Assembly (NCBI RefSeq): GCF_051257895.1
Contig: NZ_CP194331.1
Coordinates: forward strand, 930,001-994,000
Reading direction: 5' to 3'
Source: Gallionella straubiae
Lineage (GTDB): Bacteria > Pseudomonadota > Gammaproteobacteria > Burkholderiales > Gallionellaceae
DNA length: 64,000 nt
The notes under the pieces were generated by a model. That model was given only the letters and a program-made list of their open reading frames with translations. It had not been told where the DNA came from and searched no databases. The position numbers and the translations under genes are program-made. Below are positions 36,158 through 45,088 of this stretch, piece by piece (position 1 is the stretch's first letter; each line of letters starts with the position of its first letter).

Positions 36158-38536
36158 CTAAATCGCATTCCCGGTGAGCTGGAACGCCGCCCAGTAATAA
36201 GGATGGGCATACTTCTTCCGGGTATCCAGCTGGGCCTGACGCAGCGCTTCGCGTTTATCCCCACCCTTGAGATTATCGTAGAACCTCGTCATCAGATACG
36301 AAGTCGCCTGGTCGTCCACTTGCCACAGGCTGGCGACGATGGTCGACGTGCCTGCATAGAGGAAGCCGCGCGTCAGCCCCACCACGTCGTCGCCGTTGGC
36401 GATCTTGCCCAGCCCCGTCTCGCAGGCGCTGAGGGTAACCAGGTCGGCATCCAGCTTGAGTGAGTAGAGCTTGTCCACGGTCAGCATGCCATCGTTCTGC
36501 GCATCCCTGGACAACAGCAGGGCGGATTTGAGCGGAGCATCGGCATTGAATTCCCCGTGGGTGGCGAAGTGCAGGTAACGGAATTCGCTGCCGTATTGTC
36601 GGAAGGCGGCCTCATTCGCAGCCTTGCGCAGCAGCACCTTGGATTGCGGGCGGTTCTTGGTGACGGCAATGGCTTCGGCCTGGGCGTAGGCAAGGTCAAA
36701 CTTGGGGTTGCCGAGGTCGGGATTGCCGAAGGCGAGAATGTCGCCCGGCTTGGCCACCGGTTTGGCGCGCAGGTATTTGAGGACGCTCGCGCTGGGCAGC
36801 ATCCGCAGGCTGTAGCGTTCGATCAGATAGCCTCGTCCATCGTGCAGGGCATTGAACGGCAGGTAATGCAGCGGGCCATGCGCAACAACGATGAGTTTTT
36901 CGGCATCGATTTGGGCGGTGACGGGGCGTACCAGCTGGTCGTAGAGGCGCTTGGACAGTTCGAGGTAGCCCCTGGAGTTGGCGCTTTCGAGTTGTTTGCG
37001 GTACTGGCGGACGTTATCCAGCAGGCCGCTGCCGTCGAGCCGGACGGCGCTCAGCCCCTTGGCGGTAAGGACGAAGGCGATGAGGTCGGGCGCATTGTAG
37101 TAATACTCGACCAGCACTTCGTCCGGCGGGATCAACGCCTGGATTTCCGCGGTCGCCAGGGAGGAAACGTTGACCAGCGAGGCCAGCTCGGGCGATTCGC
37201 TGCCCAGTTGCTGCCGCGCGCTGACGACCAGGCTGCGGGTCTGGGGTTTTTCCGCGGCGCCGCCCTGCGTCATCGCCTCCGCTTCGGCAGTGTTGGCCAT
37301 CGCCAGCAGGTTCTTAACCTTGTCGGGATCGCCGCTCGCCACGGCAAAGTCCTGCTTCGCGGCGAGCATGTCCACCAAGGCGCGCGATTTGGAACGCTCG
37401 ACATATTCGAAGGCCGCGTCATATTGCCGGTCGGCGAAGAGCGCGGCGACCAGTTGCCGGTACACCGCCTGCTTGTCGCCGACGAAACCGATCTTGCTGG
37501 TCTCGGTGTTGATGGTGGAACGCTGCTGTTCGATCACGTCCACCGCCTGGCGGTAATAACCGACCGCGCCCTTCAGGTCGCCTTCCTTCTCCGCGATGCG
37601 GCCACGGTCATACAGGATCAGCCAGTAGATGTCGCCGTTGTCGCGAATTTTCGATTTCTTCAGCAGGTCGTCGTAACCCACCTTGGCCTCCTTGATCTTG
37701 CCCACTTCGAACTGGCACTTGTAGCGCAGGAAATCGGCGGGCAATGTCTGGAATTCCCACATGCTCTCACCCGCCTTCGAACCCGCCACCATATCGGCAA
37801 CACCCCGCGCAAACAAATCAAACGCACCCTCCTGGATTTCCATGAAATGCAGGGCGCGCTGGTAGTCGCCCAGGGACACATAGGTCTTGGCCAGCCAGAC
37901 ATGCTTGTCGATGGCCAGGAGGCCGTAAGGATAGGAGGTGCTGATCGCTTCCATTTGTTTGGCGTACGCAAGGGCTTTCTCCCGTTCGCCGCTCAATGCA
38001 TGCGCCAGCATCAACGGCCCGAGCGTATTGATCTCATGCCACTTCTCCTGATTCCAGTCCTTGGGCTTGGCCGCGATTCCCCTCTTGGCATCCTCGATCG
38101 CCTTGCCGTATTCCCCGATGTCCATATAGGCCTCGGCACGCATGATATAAAGCATTGGCGTCACATCCTGCTCCAGGCTCACACCCGACATTCCCGACCC
38201 CATCTTCGCCAGCCCCATCATGAACGGGCTGTCCTTCTCCATCTGCTCGATGTCGGTCATGTTGGTGTCGCCGTTCTTTACGTTGATCTCCATCTGGTCG
38301 AGACAGGGAAACAGCTTGTTGTACTTTTTCAGCTTCACATAAGCAGCACACAGCGGGAACAGCTTGACCGTCTTGCTCTTGGTTATGTCCGGAACATCCT
38401 CGAGGGCATGCTTCTCGAGGTCTCCGTAGCGCGCCGCCGTCATCGCCCCGCCTTTTTTCCCCAACAGATCCGAGGCGCAACCGGACAGGAACAATGCTGC
38501 CAGCAGAACAAAACCAACCTTGAATTTTTGCAACAT
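36158..38536 (-). CDS. CHAT-domain protease TPR lipoprotein (copy B)
   Basis: 792 residues from the ATG at 38536, chosen because AGGGAG lies seven bases upstream. Lipoprotein signal with LSGC (Cys20, then Ala-Ser). A helical TPR-like region spans about 30-400, then a CHAT caspase-family protease domain to the end with His660 (LHFATHGEF) and Cys705 (LSACETGLG). It is paralogous to the gene immediately upstream; the last 140 residues are nearly colinear. CHAT proteases of this layout cleave specific protein partners. No partner can be named. Probably outer-membrane anchored. Confidence 0.9.
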   Translation of the reverse strand: MLQKFKVGFVLLAALFLSGCASDLLGKKGGAMTAARYGDLEKHALEDVPDITKSKTVKLFPLCAAYVKLKKYNKLFPCLDQMEINVKNGDTNMTDIEQMEKDSPFMMGLAKMGSGMSGVSLEQDVTPMLYIMRAEAYMDIGEYGKAIEDAKRGIAAKPKDWNQEKWHEINTLGPLMLAHALSGEREKALAYAKQMEAISTSYPYGLLAIDKHVWLAKTYVSLGDYQRALHFMEIQEGAFDLFARGVADMVAGSKAGESMWEFQTLPADFLRYKCQFEVGKIKEAKVGYDDLLKKSKIRDNGDIYWLILYDRGRIAEKEGDLKGAVGYYRQAVDVIEQQRSTINTETSKIGFVGDKQAVYRQLVAALFADRQYDAAFEYVERSKSRALVDMLAAKQDFAVASGDPDKVKNLLAMANTAEAEAMTQGGAAEKPQTRSLVVSARQQLGSESPELASLVNVSSLATAEIQALIPPDEVLVEYYYNAPDLIAFVLTAKGLSAVRLDGSGLLDNVRQYRKQLESANSRGYLELSKRLYDQLVRPVTAQIDAEKLIVVAHGPLHYLPFNALHDGRGYLIERYSLRMLPSASVLKYLRAKPVAKPGDILAFGNPDLGNPKFDLAYAQAEAIAVTKNRPQSKVLLRKAANEAAFRQYGSEFRYLHFATHGEFNADAPLKSALLLSRDAQNDGMLTVDKLYSLKLDADLVTLSACETGLGKIANGDDVVGLTRGFLYAGTSTIVASLWQVDDQATSYLMTRFYDNLKGGDKREALRQAQLDTRKKYAHPYYWAAFQLTGNAI

Positions 38537-38575
38537 GATTAGCTCCCTGAAATCTACCCAATTTTTTCCATTCAT

Positions 38576-40924
38576 TTACTGCGAATTGCCGGTCAACTGA
38601 AACGCCGCCCAATAATACGGGTGAGCATACTTGTCCCGCGCGTAAATCTGCGCTTGCCTTAACGCCTCGCGCTTGTCCATGCTCTTCAGCCCTTCATAGA
38701 ATTGGCGCATCAACTCGGAAGTGGCGCGGTCGTCCACCTGCCACAGGCTCGCGACGATCGTCGAAGCGCCTGCGAACAGGAAGCCGCGCGTAAGTCCCAC
38801 CACGTCGTCGCCGTTGGCAACTTTACCAAGCCCGGTTTCGCAGGCCGAGAGCGTCGCCAGATCGATATCGAGGCGCATCGAATACAACTTGCCCACCGTC
38901 AGCAAGCCATCGCTGGAGGCATCTTTCGCGAGTATCAAGGCCGAATTGAGCGGCGCATCGGCATTGAATTCGCCGTGGGTGGCGAAATGCAGATAGTTGA
39001 AGCCTGCCGCATTCTCGCGCAGGGCCGCCTCGGTAGCATCCTTGCGCAACACGGCGTGCGACTTGGGTACTGTCTGGATGATCGCCTTCGCCTCTTCTTC
39101 GGCAAACTTCAGGTCGTATTTCGGGTCACCCAGATCGGGGTTGCCAAAGGCGAGGATGCCGCCGGGTTTGCGACTCTGCTCGCCGCGCAGGTATTTCACC
39201 ACGCTTGCGCTGGGCAGCAGGCGGAATGCGTACTTGTCGAGCAAAAACCGGCTGCCGTCATGCAATGCCGCAAACGGCACGTAATGCAGCGCACCCTGAG
39301 GAACGATAATCAGCTTCGAACGCCCGGCCAGCAGCGGCTCGATCGGCTTAATGAGTTGGCTGTAGAGCTGTTGCGCGATGGGCAAGTATGCATTCGATTT
39401 CGGCGCGGCAATCACATCTCGCAGCGCCTTGACCTCTGCATCAAGGCCCACGGTATCGGTTCGCAGTACCTGCAATCCCTGCCGCGAGAGCAGAAAGATA
39501 AATAGCGAGCTGTCGTCGTAATAGTATTCGACCAGCGTTTCATCCGCAGGGATACGCGCCTGGATTTCCTCAATGGGCGTCGAAGATACCGATACCAGCG
39601 AGGCCACTTCCGGCGCGGTTTCGGTGATCGCTTTTTTCACCGCCGACACCGCGAGGCTGCGCTGTCCGGAAGCGGGTACGGATGATGCAGCCTGCGAATC
39701 CGTCCCGGCTGGCGCACCGCCCTGCGCCGGCCCATCCATTTCGGTCTGCTCGGCTTTGGCCAGCAGTTCGCTGACTTTGGCCGCATCGCCTTCATGCACC
39801 GCAAAATCATTCTTCGAGGCCAGCATGTCGACCAGCGCACGGGACTTGGAGCGCTCAAGGTAGTCGAATGCCTCGGCGAACTGCTGGTTCTTAATCAGGG
39901 TGGCAATCAGCCTTTTGTATACATCCTGTTTGTCGCCGACGAAACCGATCTTGCTTGCCTCGGTGTTGAGCGTGGCACGCTGCTGCTCGATGACATCCAC
40001 GGCCTGACGGTAGAAACCGATCGCGCTTTTCAAATCACCTTCGCTCTCTGCGATTCTGCCGCGCTGAAAAAGCGCCACGCGATAGAGCGCACTGTTGTCC
40101 TTGATCTGCGAGAAACCCAGCAGTTCGTCATAGATCGACTTCGCTTGGCTGGCTTTCCCTGTTTCCATCAGCGCCATCGCTTCCATGAACTTGAACGGGA
40201 TCTCCACATAGCCCATCATGCCCAGACTCAGGACTTTCCCGATCCCCACCCAGGCGCCTGCCCCGTCCTGAATGTTTGCCAGCGCACGTTCATATCTTCC
40301 CAGGGCAATATTGGCTCTGGCCAATGCGGCGCTTTTACGCGGTGAGACTATGCCGCGCCCCCGAATGCCAATGTCATATGACTCAAGTATTTTCTCGTAT
40401 TTCGCCGCCTGCTCCTTGTCACCGTCCAAGGCTTTCGCCAGAACCATCTTTTCAAGAGCATCCAGTGCATGCATCGACTTTTCATTGGCCAAAAAGCTGT
40501 TCGAGAAATTTTCCGTGCCTTTATAGGCCAGCTCGGCGTATTGAAAAGCTTCCTGGTATCTCCCCAGTTCCAGGCTGGCTTCCGCGCGCATGTTGTACAA
40601 GGCGGGCGTGCCATCCGTCTCGCCTATCCAGTTGGGGTAAACGATAGCCTTGTCTCCCTTCTGGATGCGCGCCTCCATCCGATCCAAACATGCGGATAGC
40701 TTGCTGAACACCCTCAAGTTCAGATAGGAGCTGCAAAGATTGTACAAGGCCGCCGTGGTTTCGCCTCTTTCCTTTATCTGCGACTCCTCGTGAGCGGCCA
40801 GATCCCCATATCTGGCTCCGGCACCAGCCATTGTGCGGTGCATGGAAAACTCCGACGCACATCCGGAAAGAATAAATATCGTGAAAAAAGCGAGACAGAT
40901 TTTCAATTTTTTTTGCGCCACCAT
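38576..40924 (-). CDS. CHAT-domain protease TPR lipoprotein (copy A)
   Basis: 782 residues. Lipoprotein signal FFTIFILSGC (Cys22, +2 Ala, predicting outer-membrane sorting). TPR-like helical repeats (about 30-390; for example ALDGDKEQAAKYEKILESYD, SAIGFYRQAVDVIEQQ) precede a CHAT domain with His650 (LHFATHGEF) and Cys695 (LSACETGLG). It resembles copy B over its whole length, so a tandem duplication is likely. The gap to copy B is 39 bp. Confidence 0.9.
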   Translation of the reverse strand: MVAQKKLKICLAFFTIFILSGCASEFSMHRTMAGAGARYGDLAAHEESQIKERGETTAALYNLCSSYLNLRVFSKLSACLDRMEARIQKGDKAIVYPNWIGETDGTPALYNMRAEASLELGRYQEAFQYAELAYKGTENFSNSFLANEKSMHALDALEKMVLAKALDGDKEQAAKYEKILESYDIGIRGRGIVSPRKSAALARANIALGRYERALANIQDGAGAWVGIGKVLSLGMMGYVEIPFKFMEAMALMETGKASQAKSIYDELLGFSQIKDNSALYRVALFQRGRIAESEGDLKSAIGFYRQAVDVIEQQRATLNTEASKIGFVGDKQDVYKRLIATLIKNQQFAEAFDYLERSKSRALVDMLASKNDFAVHEGDAAKVSELLAKAEQTEMDGPAQGGAPAGTDSQAASSVPASGQRSLAVSAVKKAITETAPEVASLVSVSSTPIEEIQARIPADETLVEYYYDDSSLFIFLLSRQGLQVLRTDTVGLDAEVKALRDVIAAPKSNAYLPIAQQLYSQLIKPIEPLLAGRSKLIIVPQGALHYVPFAALHDGSRFLLDKYAFRLLPSASVVKYLRGEQSRKPGGILAFGNPDLGDPKYDLKFAEEEAKAIIQTVPKSHAVLRKDATEAALRENAAGFNYLHFATHGEFNADAPLNSALILAKDASSDGLLTVGKLYSMRLDIDLATLSACETGLGKVANGDDVVGLTRGFLFAGASTIVASLWQVDDRATSELMRQFYEGLKSMDKREALRQAQIYARDKYAHPYYWAAFQLTGNSQ

Positions 40925-41012
40925 AATCCCTAATGAATTGACCGCAATCTATTTCCAGCGCTCCTGCATGTTACCGGTTTGGCGGCATGCCGCACAAAAA
41001 CGACATGCATGC

Positions 41013-41855
41013 CTACTGCCGGTGCTGCAGCGCGACCGATTCCGCAATGGCCGCATATTTCCCCGGAGCGACCTCCTGCAGCAAACCCGTACCCTGGGCA
41101 TTTTCCTGGCGGTGCACCCTGGTCTGTGCGGCGGCTTCGCCCTGCGCGCGCGGGTCGCGCAGGCTGATGACCAGTTTCTCCTCGCCGGCAACCTCGTCGA
41201 ACTGGAAGAAACTGTCCGGCTCCAGCGGCAAAATCACCGGGGTCCCACTCCTGAACCTGACCACCTGCTCCGCACTGGACGGATAAAGGCGCTTGCGCTC
41301 GCCTTGCGGGTCGATATTGTCGAGCGTGAGTTCACCCTCGAAGGTAGCACCAATGCGGATACGGAATTTCTCCCCCGATACGAAACCGGCACTGACCGGC
41401 CTCACGGCAAGCGTCTGCCCGTCGGGCTGCAAAACCAGCAGCGCGAGATGGGCGCCCTGGTAATTCTCCCTGCCGCCGTCGACAGTCAGGGGGCTGCCGG
41501 GCGCTTTATCGGTAACCCTGGATGCTATGAACACAATGCCTTTGGGTGCGGGCACCAGCGTTGCGGCTCCCGGCGCGGTGACCGCAGCATCGCGCGGCAG
41601 CATTAATGGCTGCGCCTTCCCCTGGAACATTTTTTCCGCAGTCCACTGGAAGAAAATCTCGAATGCCTTCGACGCGGCGAACTTGAGCAGGATGCCCCAG
41701 ATAAATTTGGGCTGGGGCGCCTCGGCGCCGGACGATTCGGTCGTATCCTTGCCTGGCGGCGCATCTTGGGCGACCAAGACAGATGGCAACAAAAATAATG
41801 CCAACATGCACGCCGCCATAGGGCGTCGCCACGCCGATGAAGAAAATTGGATCAT
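41013..41855 (-). CDS. Exported DUF4384-like protein
   Basis: 280 residues. N-terminal signal peptide (about 11-30, MLALFLLPSVLVAQ). The second half resembles the DUF4384 domain of the caspase at 34480-36114: FRIRIGATFEGELTLDNIDP followed by RLYPSSAEQVVRF and a late FDEVAGEEKLVISL. It lacks any protease motif, so it may be a stand-alone binding or adaptor partner of the peptidases. Function is unknown. Confidence 0.8.
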   Translation of the reverse strand: MIQFSSSAWRRPMAACMLALFLLPSVLVAQDAPPGKDTTESSGAEAPQPKFIWGILLKFAASKAFEIFFQWTAEKMFQGKAQPLMLPRDAAVTAPGAATLVPAPKGIVFIASRVTDKAPGSPLTVDGGRENYQGAHLALLVLQPDGQTLAVRPVSAGFVSGEKFRIRIGATFEGELTLDNIDPQGERKRLYPSSAEQVVRFRSGTPVILPLEPDSFFQFDEVAGEEKLVISLRDPRAQGEAAAQTRVHRQENAQGTGLLQEVAPGKYAAIAESVALQHRQ

Positions 41856-41940
41856 GCTTGGAAACTCCTTTGTCGTTATATCAGTTTTGCAATTTCATAT
41901 TTCGCAAGCTGGTTTAAACACCAATGCAAAACGGTTTTTC

Positions 41941-42027
41941 GTAGGGTGGGCAAGGTTTTGTTGCCCACGCGTCGCGTTGTTGTTTCACATTCATTCCGCA
42001 TGGGCACAACAACGTGCCCACCCTACC
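41941..42027. repeat. GTAGGGTGGGCA palindromic repeat downstream of the caspase-FGE gene
   Basis: Ends GTAGGGTGGGCA and TGCCCACCCTAC are perfect inverted repeats around an internal GTTGTTG/CAACAAC-containing region. A diverged relative of its inner part lies at 44221-44280, on the other side of the caspase-FGE gene. Confidence 0.85.
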
Positions 42028-42087
42028 GGGCTCACCCGCAAGGAGTGGGCCGTGGTTGTAAAGCCGGCAAACCGGCAACAACCGCGC

Positions 42088-44172
42088 TCACGGAAGCGTC
42101 CTGGCTAAACGGAAACCGAAGCCGTTATCCCGCTTCAACGGTACGTAGCTGACCCAGAACGCCGCGCGCACGTTCTGCGGAGCGTCGAACCACGAGCCAC
42201 CGCGAAGCGCGCGCCCGTAATCCGTTCTGCTGCCATCGTACCAGTTCTCCATCCATTGCCAAGCGTTGCCGCTCATGTCGTATAGCCCGTAGCCGTTCGC
42301 CTGTTTCTGGCCTACGGGATGGGTTTGTTTGTTGCTGTTGCCGTCGTACCACGCCACGGCTTCGATATTGTTGCCGCCGCAGTATTCGCTCTGGCTGCCA
42401 CCGTAGCAGGCGTATTCCCATTCCGTCTCGGTAGGCAGGCGGTATTGCCTGCCCGTCTTTCTGGATAGCCACTGCGCATAGGCCTGCGCATCGTGCCAGT
42501 TCACGCAGGTCACCGGGTGACTGTCGTCCTGGGTGAAGCCCGGGTTACGCCAGTTGTTTCCGCTTCGGTTATCCCAGCTTAAACCAGTCGATGCATAACA
42601 GGAGTTGCCCGCATCGTAGCCGGTCGCGTTCACGAACTCGGCAAACTCTTTCCGCGTGACGTGGTATTTGCCCAGCTCGTAGTTCTTGCCGGGGATGGCG
42701 ACCATGGCCGGGCCTTTGGCTTCTTCTTCCTTGATGGCCTCGAGTTTGTCGCCCGCCGCCGCGAGGTATCTTCCCGACGGGTATCTATTGAGGTAGGCTT
42801 CCACCGCTTTTCTGTCGTTGCCGCTCTCGGCTTTTTTCCACAGCTCGGCTTCTTCTTTCGCGGCGAGGTCGTTCTTGAGCTTTTCCTGTCGCGCCCTGGC
42901 CAGCCCGACGTATCTGCCGCCGGGGTAGCCCTTGAGGTAGCGGGCGTAGCTTTCTTCGCTGTTTTCCTGTTGCGCCGCGTCCCAGGCTTGCTCGGCTTGT
43001 TGTTCGGCTGCGGCCTGTGCGTCGCCCTGGATCTTTTTGATGCGGCTCTTGGCCAGGGCCGCGTATTTTCCCTTGGGGTATTGGTCGAGGTAAGCCTGGT
43101 AGTCCTCGCGGCTCGTGCCCTTCTGCGCTTCATTCCACAGCGCCGTTTCGCCGTCTTCACGGCCCGTGGCAATCTGGGCGGGGGCCGGCTGCTGCACCTG
43201 TTTCTTGAGGGCGGCAAGTTTCACCTTGGCCTGGGCGACATAACGCCCCTTGGGATAGCCAGCAAGGTAGGCGTTGACCGCCTCCACGGTGTTGGCTTCT
43301 TCCGCCGCGCTCCAGGTGTCGTCTTCGATCTTTTCCTTGCTTTTGATCCGCGCCGCTTGCGCTGGCACTGGAACGAGGCTGTCCACCTGGACGCCGTCGT
43401 CGGGCTTGAAGTAGAACGCTCCCGTCATGGAGGAGCTGTCCCACGGCATCTGGGCGTCGCCGCTCCGGGTCGCCACGCTGGCTCTGACTTTCCTCATCAG
43501 CATCCCCAGTTCCAGCCCCGGCTCGTTTATCTGCTTGAGCAGTTCCTGGGTGAACAGGCCATTCCTGCCGTCGCCGTCCGCCGCCGTCTTGCCGGGTGAG
43601 GTGGCGTAGGCGATGAAGCTGCCCTTGGGGGCGTCCATCTGCGCCAAGCCGCCGCCCATTTTGCGAAAACTGCGCTCGAAGGGGTTATTGCGGCAGGCGT
43701 CGAGGATGACGATGCTCATCGTGCTCGCGGCGAGTTGGTCCATCACGGTGTCCATGTCCACGGTCACCGCCCGCACTTCCGCTTCACTGTTGATCTGGGC
43801 GTCAACTGGGACAAGGTAGTTCTTGCCCTTCACTTGCAGGCCGTGGCCCGCGTAGAAGAACAGCGCCGCCGTGTCCGTGGACAGCTTTTGCCCGAAGCTT
43901 GCAATGGCGAGATTCATTTCCCGCTGCGTCGCGTTTGTCACTTCTATCACTTCGAAGCCGAGCTTGTTCAGGGTATCCGATATGTCCTTTGCGTCGTTCA
44001 GGGGGTTCTTCAGTGCCGTGATGCCCTGGTAGGCGGCGTTGCCGATGACCAGCGCCACGCGCCTTTGTTCGCCCGCGCTCTTGGCGACGGCGAGGTTGCG
44101 CTGCGCGGCGTGGGCATGGCTCACGACGAGCGCCAGCGCCAGCGCCAGCAGAATAATGGTTGAAATCCTCAC
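42088..44172 (-). CDS. Exported caspase-like protease with four helical repeats and FGE-sulfatase (C-type-lectin-like) domain
   Basis: 694 residues. Signal peptide about 1-22. Caspase domain about 35-255, with His110 (FFYAGHGLQ) and Cys160 (VILDACRNNP). Four repeats of about 40-45 residues (about 285-480) each end YL..YP.G.Y (for example AYLAGYPKGRYVAQAK). The C-terminus (about 485-694) is an FGE-sulfatase/SUMF1-like fold (RLPTETEWEYACYGG, GLYDMSGNAWQWMENWY, ALRGGSWF). The two-cysteine copper or oxidase site of true formylglycine enzymes is not evident, so it is likely a binding module. It lies between MlaE and the other peptidases. Confidence 0.92.
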   Translation of the reverse strand: MRISTIILLALALALVVSHAHAAQRNLAVAKSAGEQRRVALVIGNAAYQGITALKNPLNDAKDISDTLNKLGFEVIEVTNATQREMNLAIASFGQKLSTDTAALFFYAGHGLQVKGKNYLVPVDAQINSEAEVRAVTVDMDTVMDQLAASTMSIVILDACRNNPFERSFRKMGGGLAQMDAPKGSFIAYATSPGKTAADGDGRNGLFTQELLKQINEPGLELGMLMRKVRASVATRSGDAQMPWDSSSMTGAFYFKPDDGVQVDSLVPVPAQAARIKSKEKIEDDTWSAAEEANTVEAVNAYLAGYPKGRYVAQAKVKLAALKKQVQQPAPAQIATGREDGETALWNEAQKGTSREDYQAYLDQYPKGKYAALAKSRIKKIQGDAQAAAEQQAEQAWDAAQQENSEESYARYLKGYPGGRYVGLARARQEKLKNDLAAKEEAELWKKAESGNDRKAVEAYLNRYPSGRYLAAAGDKLEAIKEEEAKGPAMVAIPGKNYELGKYHVTRKEFAEFVNATGYDAGNSCYASTGLSWDNRSGNNWRNPGFTQDDSHPVTCVNWHDAQAYAQWLSRKTGRQYRLPTETEWEYACYGGSQSEYCGGNNIEAVAWYDGNSNKQTHPVGQKQANGYGLYDMSGNAWQWMENWYDGSRTDYGRALRGGSWFDAPQNVRAAFWVSYVPLKRDNGFGFRLARTLP

Positions 44173-44220
44173 TTTGCTCTCCTGTCATTCAATCTCATCA
44201 CAGGGCAGGCAAGCAGTTTT

Positions 44221-44280
44221 ACGTTTACCCACGCGTTTCATTTTTCGTTCCGCGTGGACACAAAAACGTGCCCACGCTGC
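44221..44280. repeat. Diverged copy of the internal part of the 41941 repeat
   Basis: CCCACGCGTTTCATTTTTCGTTCCGCGTGG and ACACAAAAACGTGCCCACGCTGC resemble the central half of the element at 41941-42027, with an internal inverted repeat CCACGCG/CGCGTGG. Lacks the GTAGGG ends. Confidence 0.6.
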
Positions 44281-44318
44281 ATTTCTATTTCTTATTGGCA
44301 AAAAACGCGGTCACTCCG

Positions 44319-45077
44319 CTATCCGATCATTGCAGAAAGCAGCACGGCTCCCACATCCAGCACCCCCAACGCCAGCAGGCTGCGCGTCAACGCCTCGCTC
44401 CCGGCCTGCGAGAGGCACTTGGCATCGCGTTCCACCACCAAACCATAGTAGCAGGACACCAGCGCCACCACCCCGCCGAACAGGCTGCATTTCAGGACGG
44501 CGATGAACATGCTCAACGGGTTCACGACTTCGAAAAAACGCGCCAGTTGCGGCAGGAATGAAAAATCGCGCAAGAACGAGGCGATCAACATCCCGCCCAA
44601 CAGGGCGCAGGCCATGAAATAAATCCCCAGCAGGGCGCTCACGAAGAGCAAGGAGACGACGCGCGGAACGACGAGATAATCCACAACGGGAATATCGATC
44701 GCGGCCAGATGCTCCAATTCGCCGCGAAAGCGCATCAGCGCCAGATCCGCCCCCATGTTTGGCGCGACCCGTGCGGCTATGAGAAACCCGACAGCCAGCG
44801 CCCCTGCCTCGCCGAACAGTGTCCAGCCCAGCAGCTTGACCGGAACCTCTCCGGCCGCCCCCACCATCCCGACCGACTGTTCGATAATGACGGTGCCGGA
44901 GAGAATGCCTATTGCCCCGACCAGGCCGAGCGACCGGATGCCTGCCGATTCGAGCTGGTTCAACAGTTCTTCGCGTACCGGAGGAAGCCTGAAGAGTGGC
45001 CAGCGGGTAAGGCTGTAGACCAGCGCCTGATAAAGCCATTTGATCAGGCTCGTATTTGGTTTAATCCCGGCCGGCAT
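44319..45077 (-). CDS. MlaE-type ABC transporter permease
   Basis: 252 residues with five or six hydrophobic helices and the MlaE/YrbE signature: GIRSLGLVGAIGILSGTVIIEQSV near the N-terminus and APNMGADLALMRFRGELEHLAAI in the middle. MlaE is the membrane subunit of lipid-transport MlaFEDB complexes. It follows the FecR-like gene by 11 bp. The matching MlaF-like and MlaD genes lie about 12 kb downstream beyond the peptidase genes; no MlaB, MlaC or MlaA is seen here. Confidence 0.92.
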   Translation of the reverse strand: MPAGIKPNTSLIKWLYQALVYSLTRWPLFRLPPVREELLNQLESAGIRSLGLVGAIGILSGTVIIEQSVGMVGAAGEVPVKLLGWTLFGEAGALAVGFLIAARVAPNMGADLALMRFRGELEHLAAIDIPVVDYLVVPRVVSLLFVSALLGIYFMACALLGGMLIASFLRDFSFLPQLARFFEVVNPLSMFIAVLKCSLFGGVVALVSCYYGLVVERDAKCLSQAGSEALTRSLLALGVLDVGAVLLSAMIG

Positions 45078-45088
45078 GGCGGCGGTCC

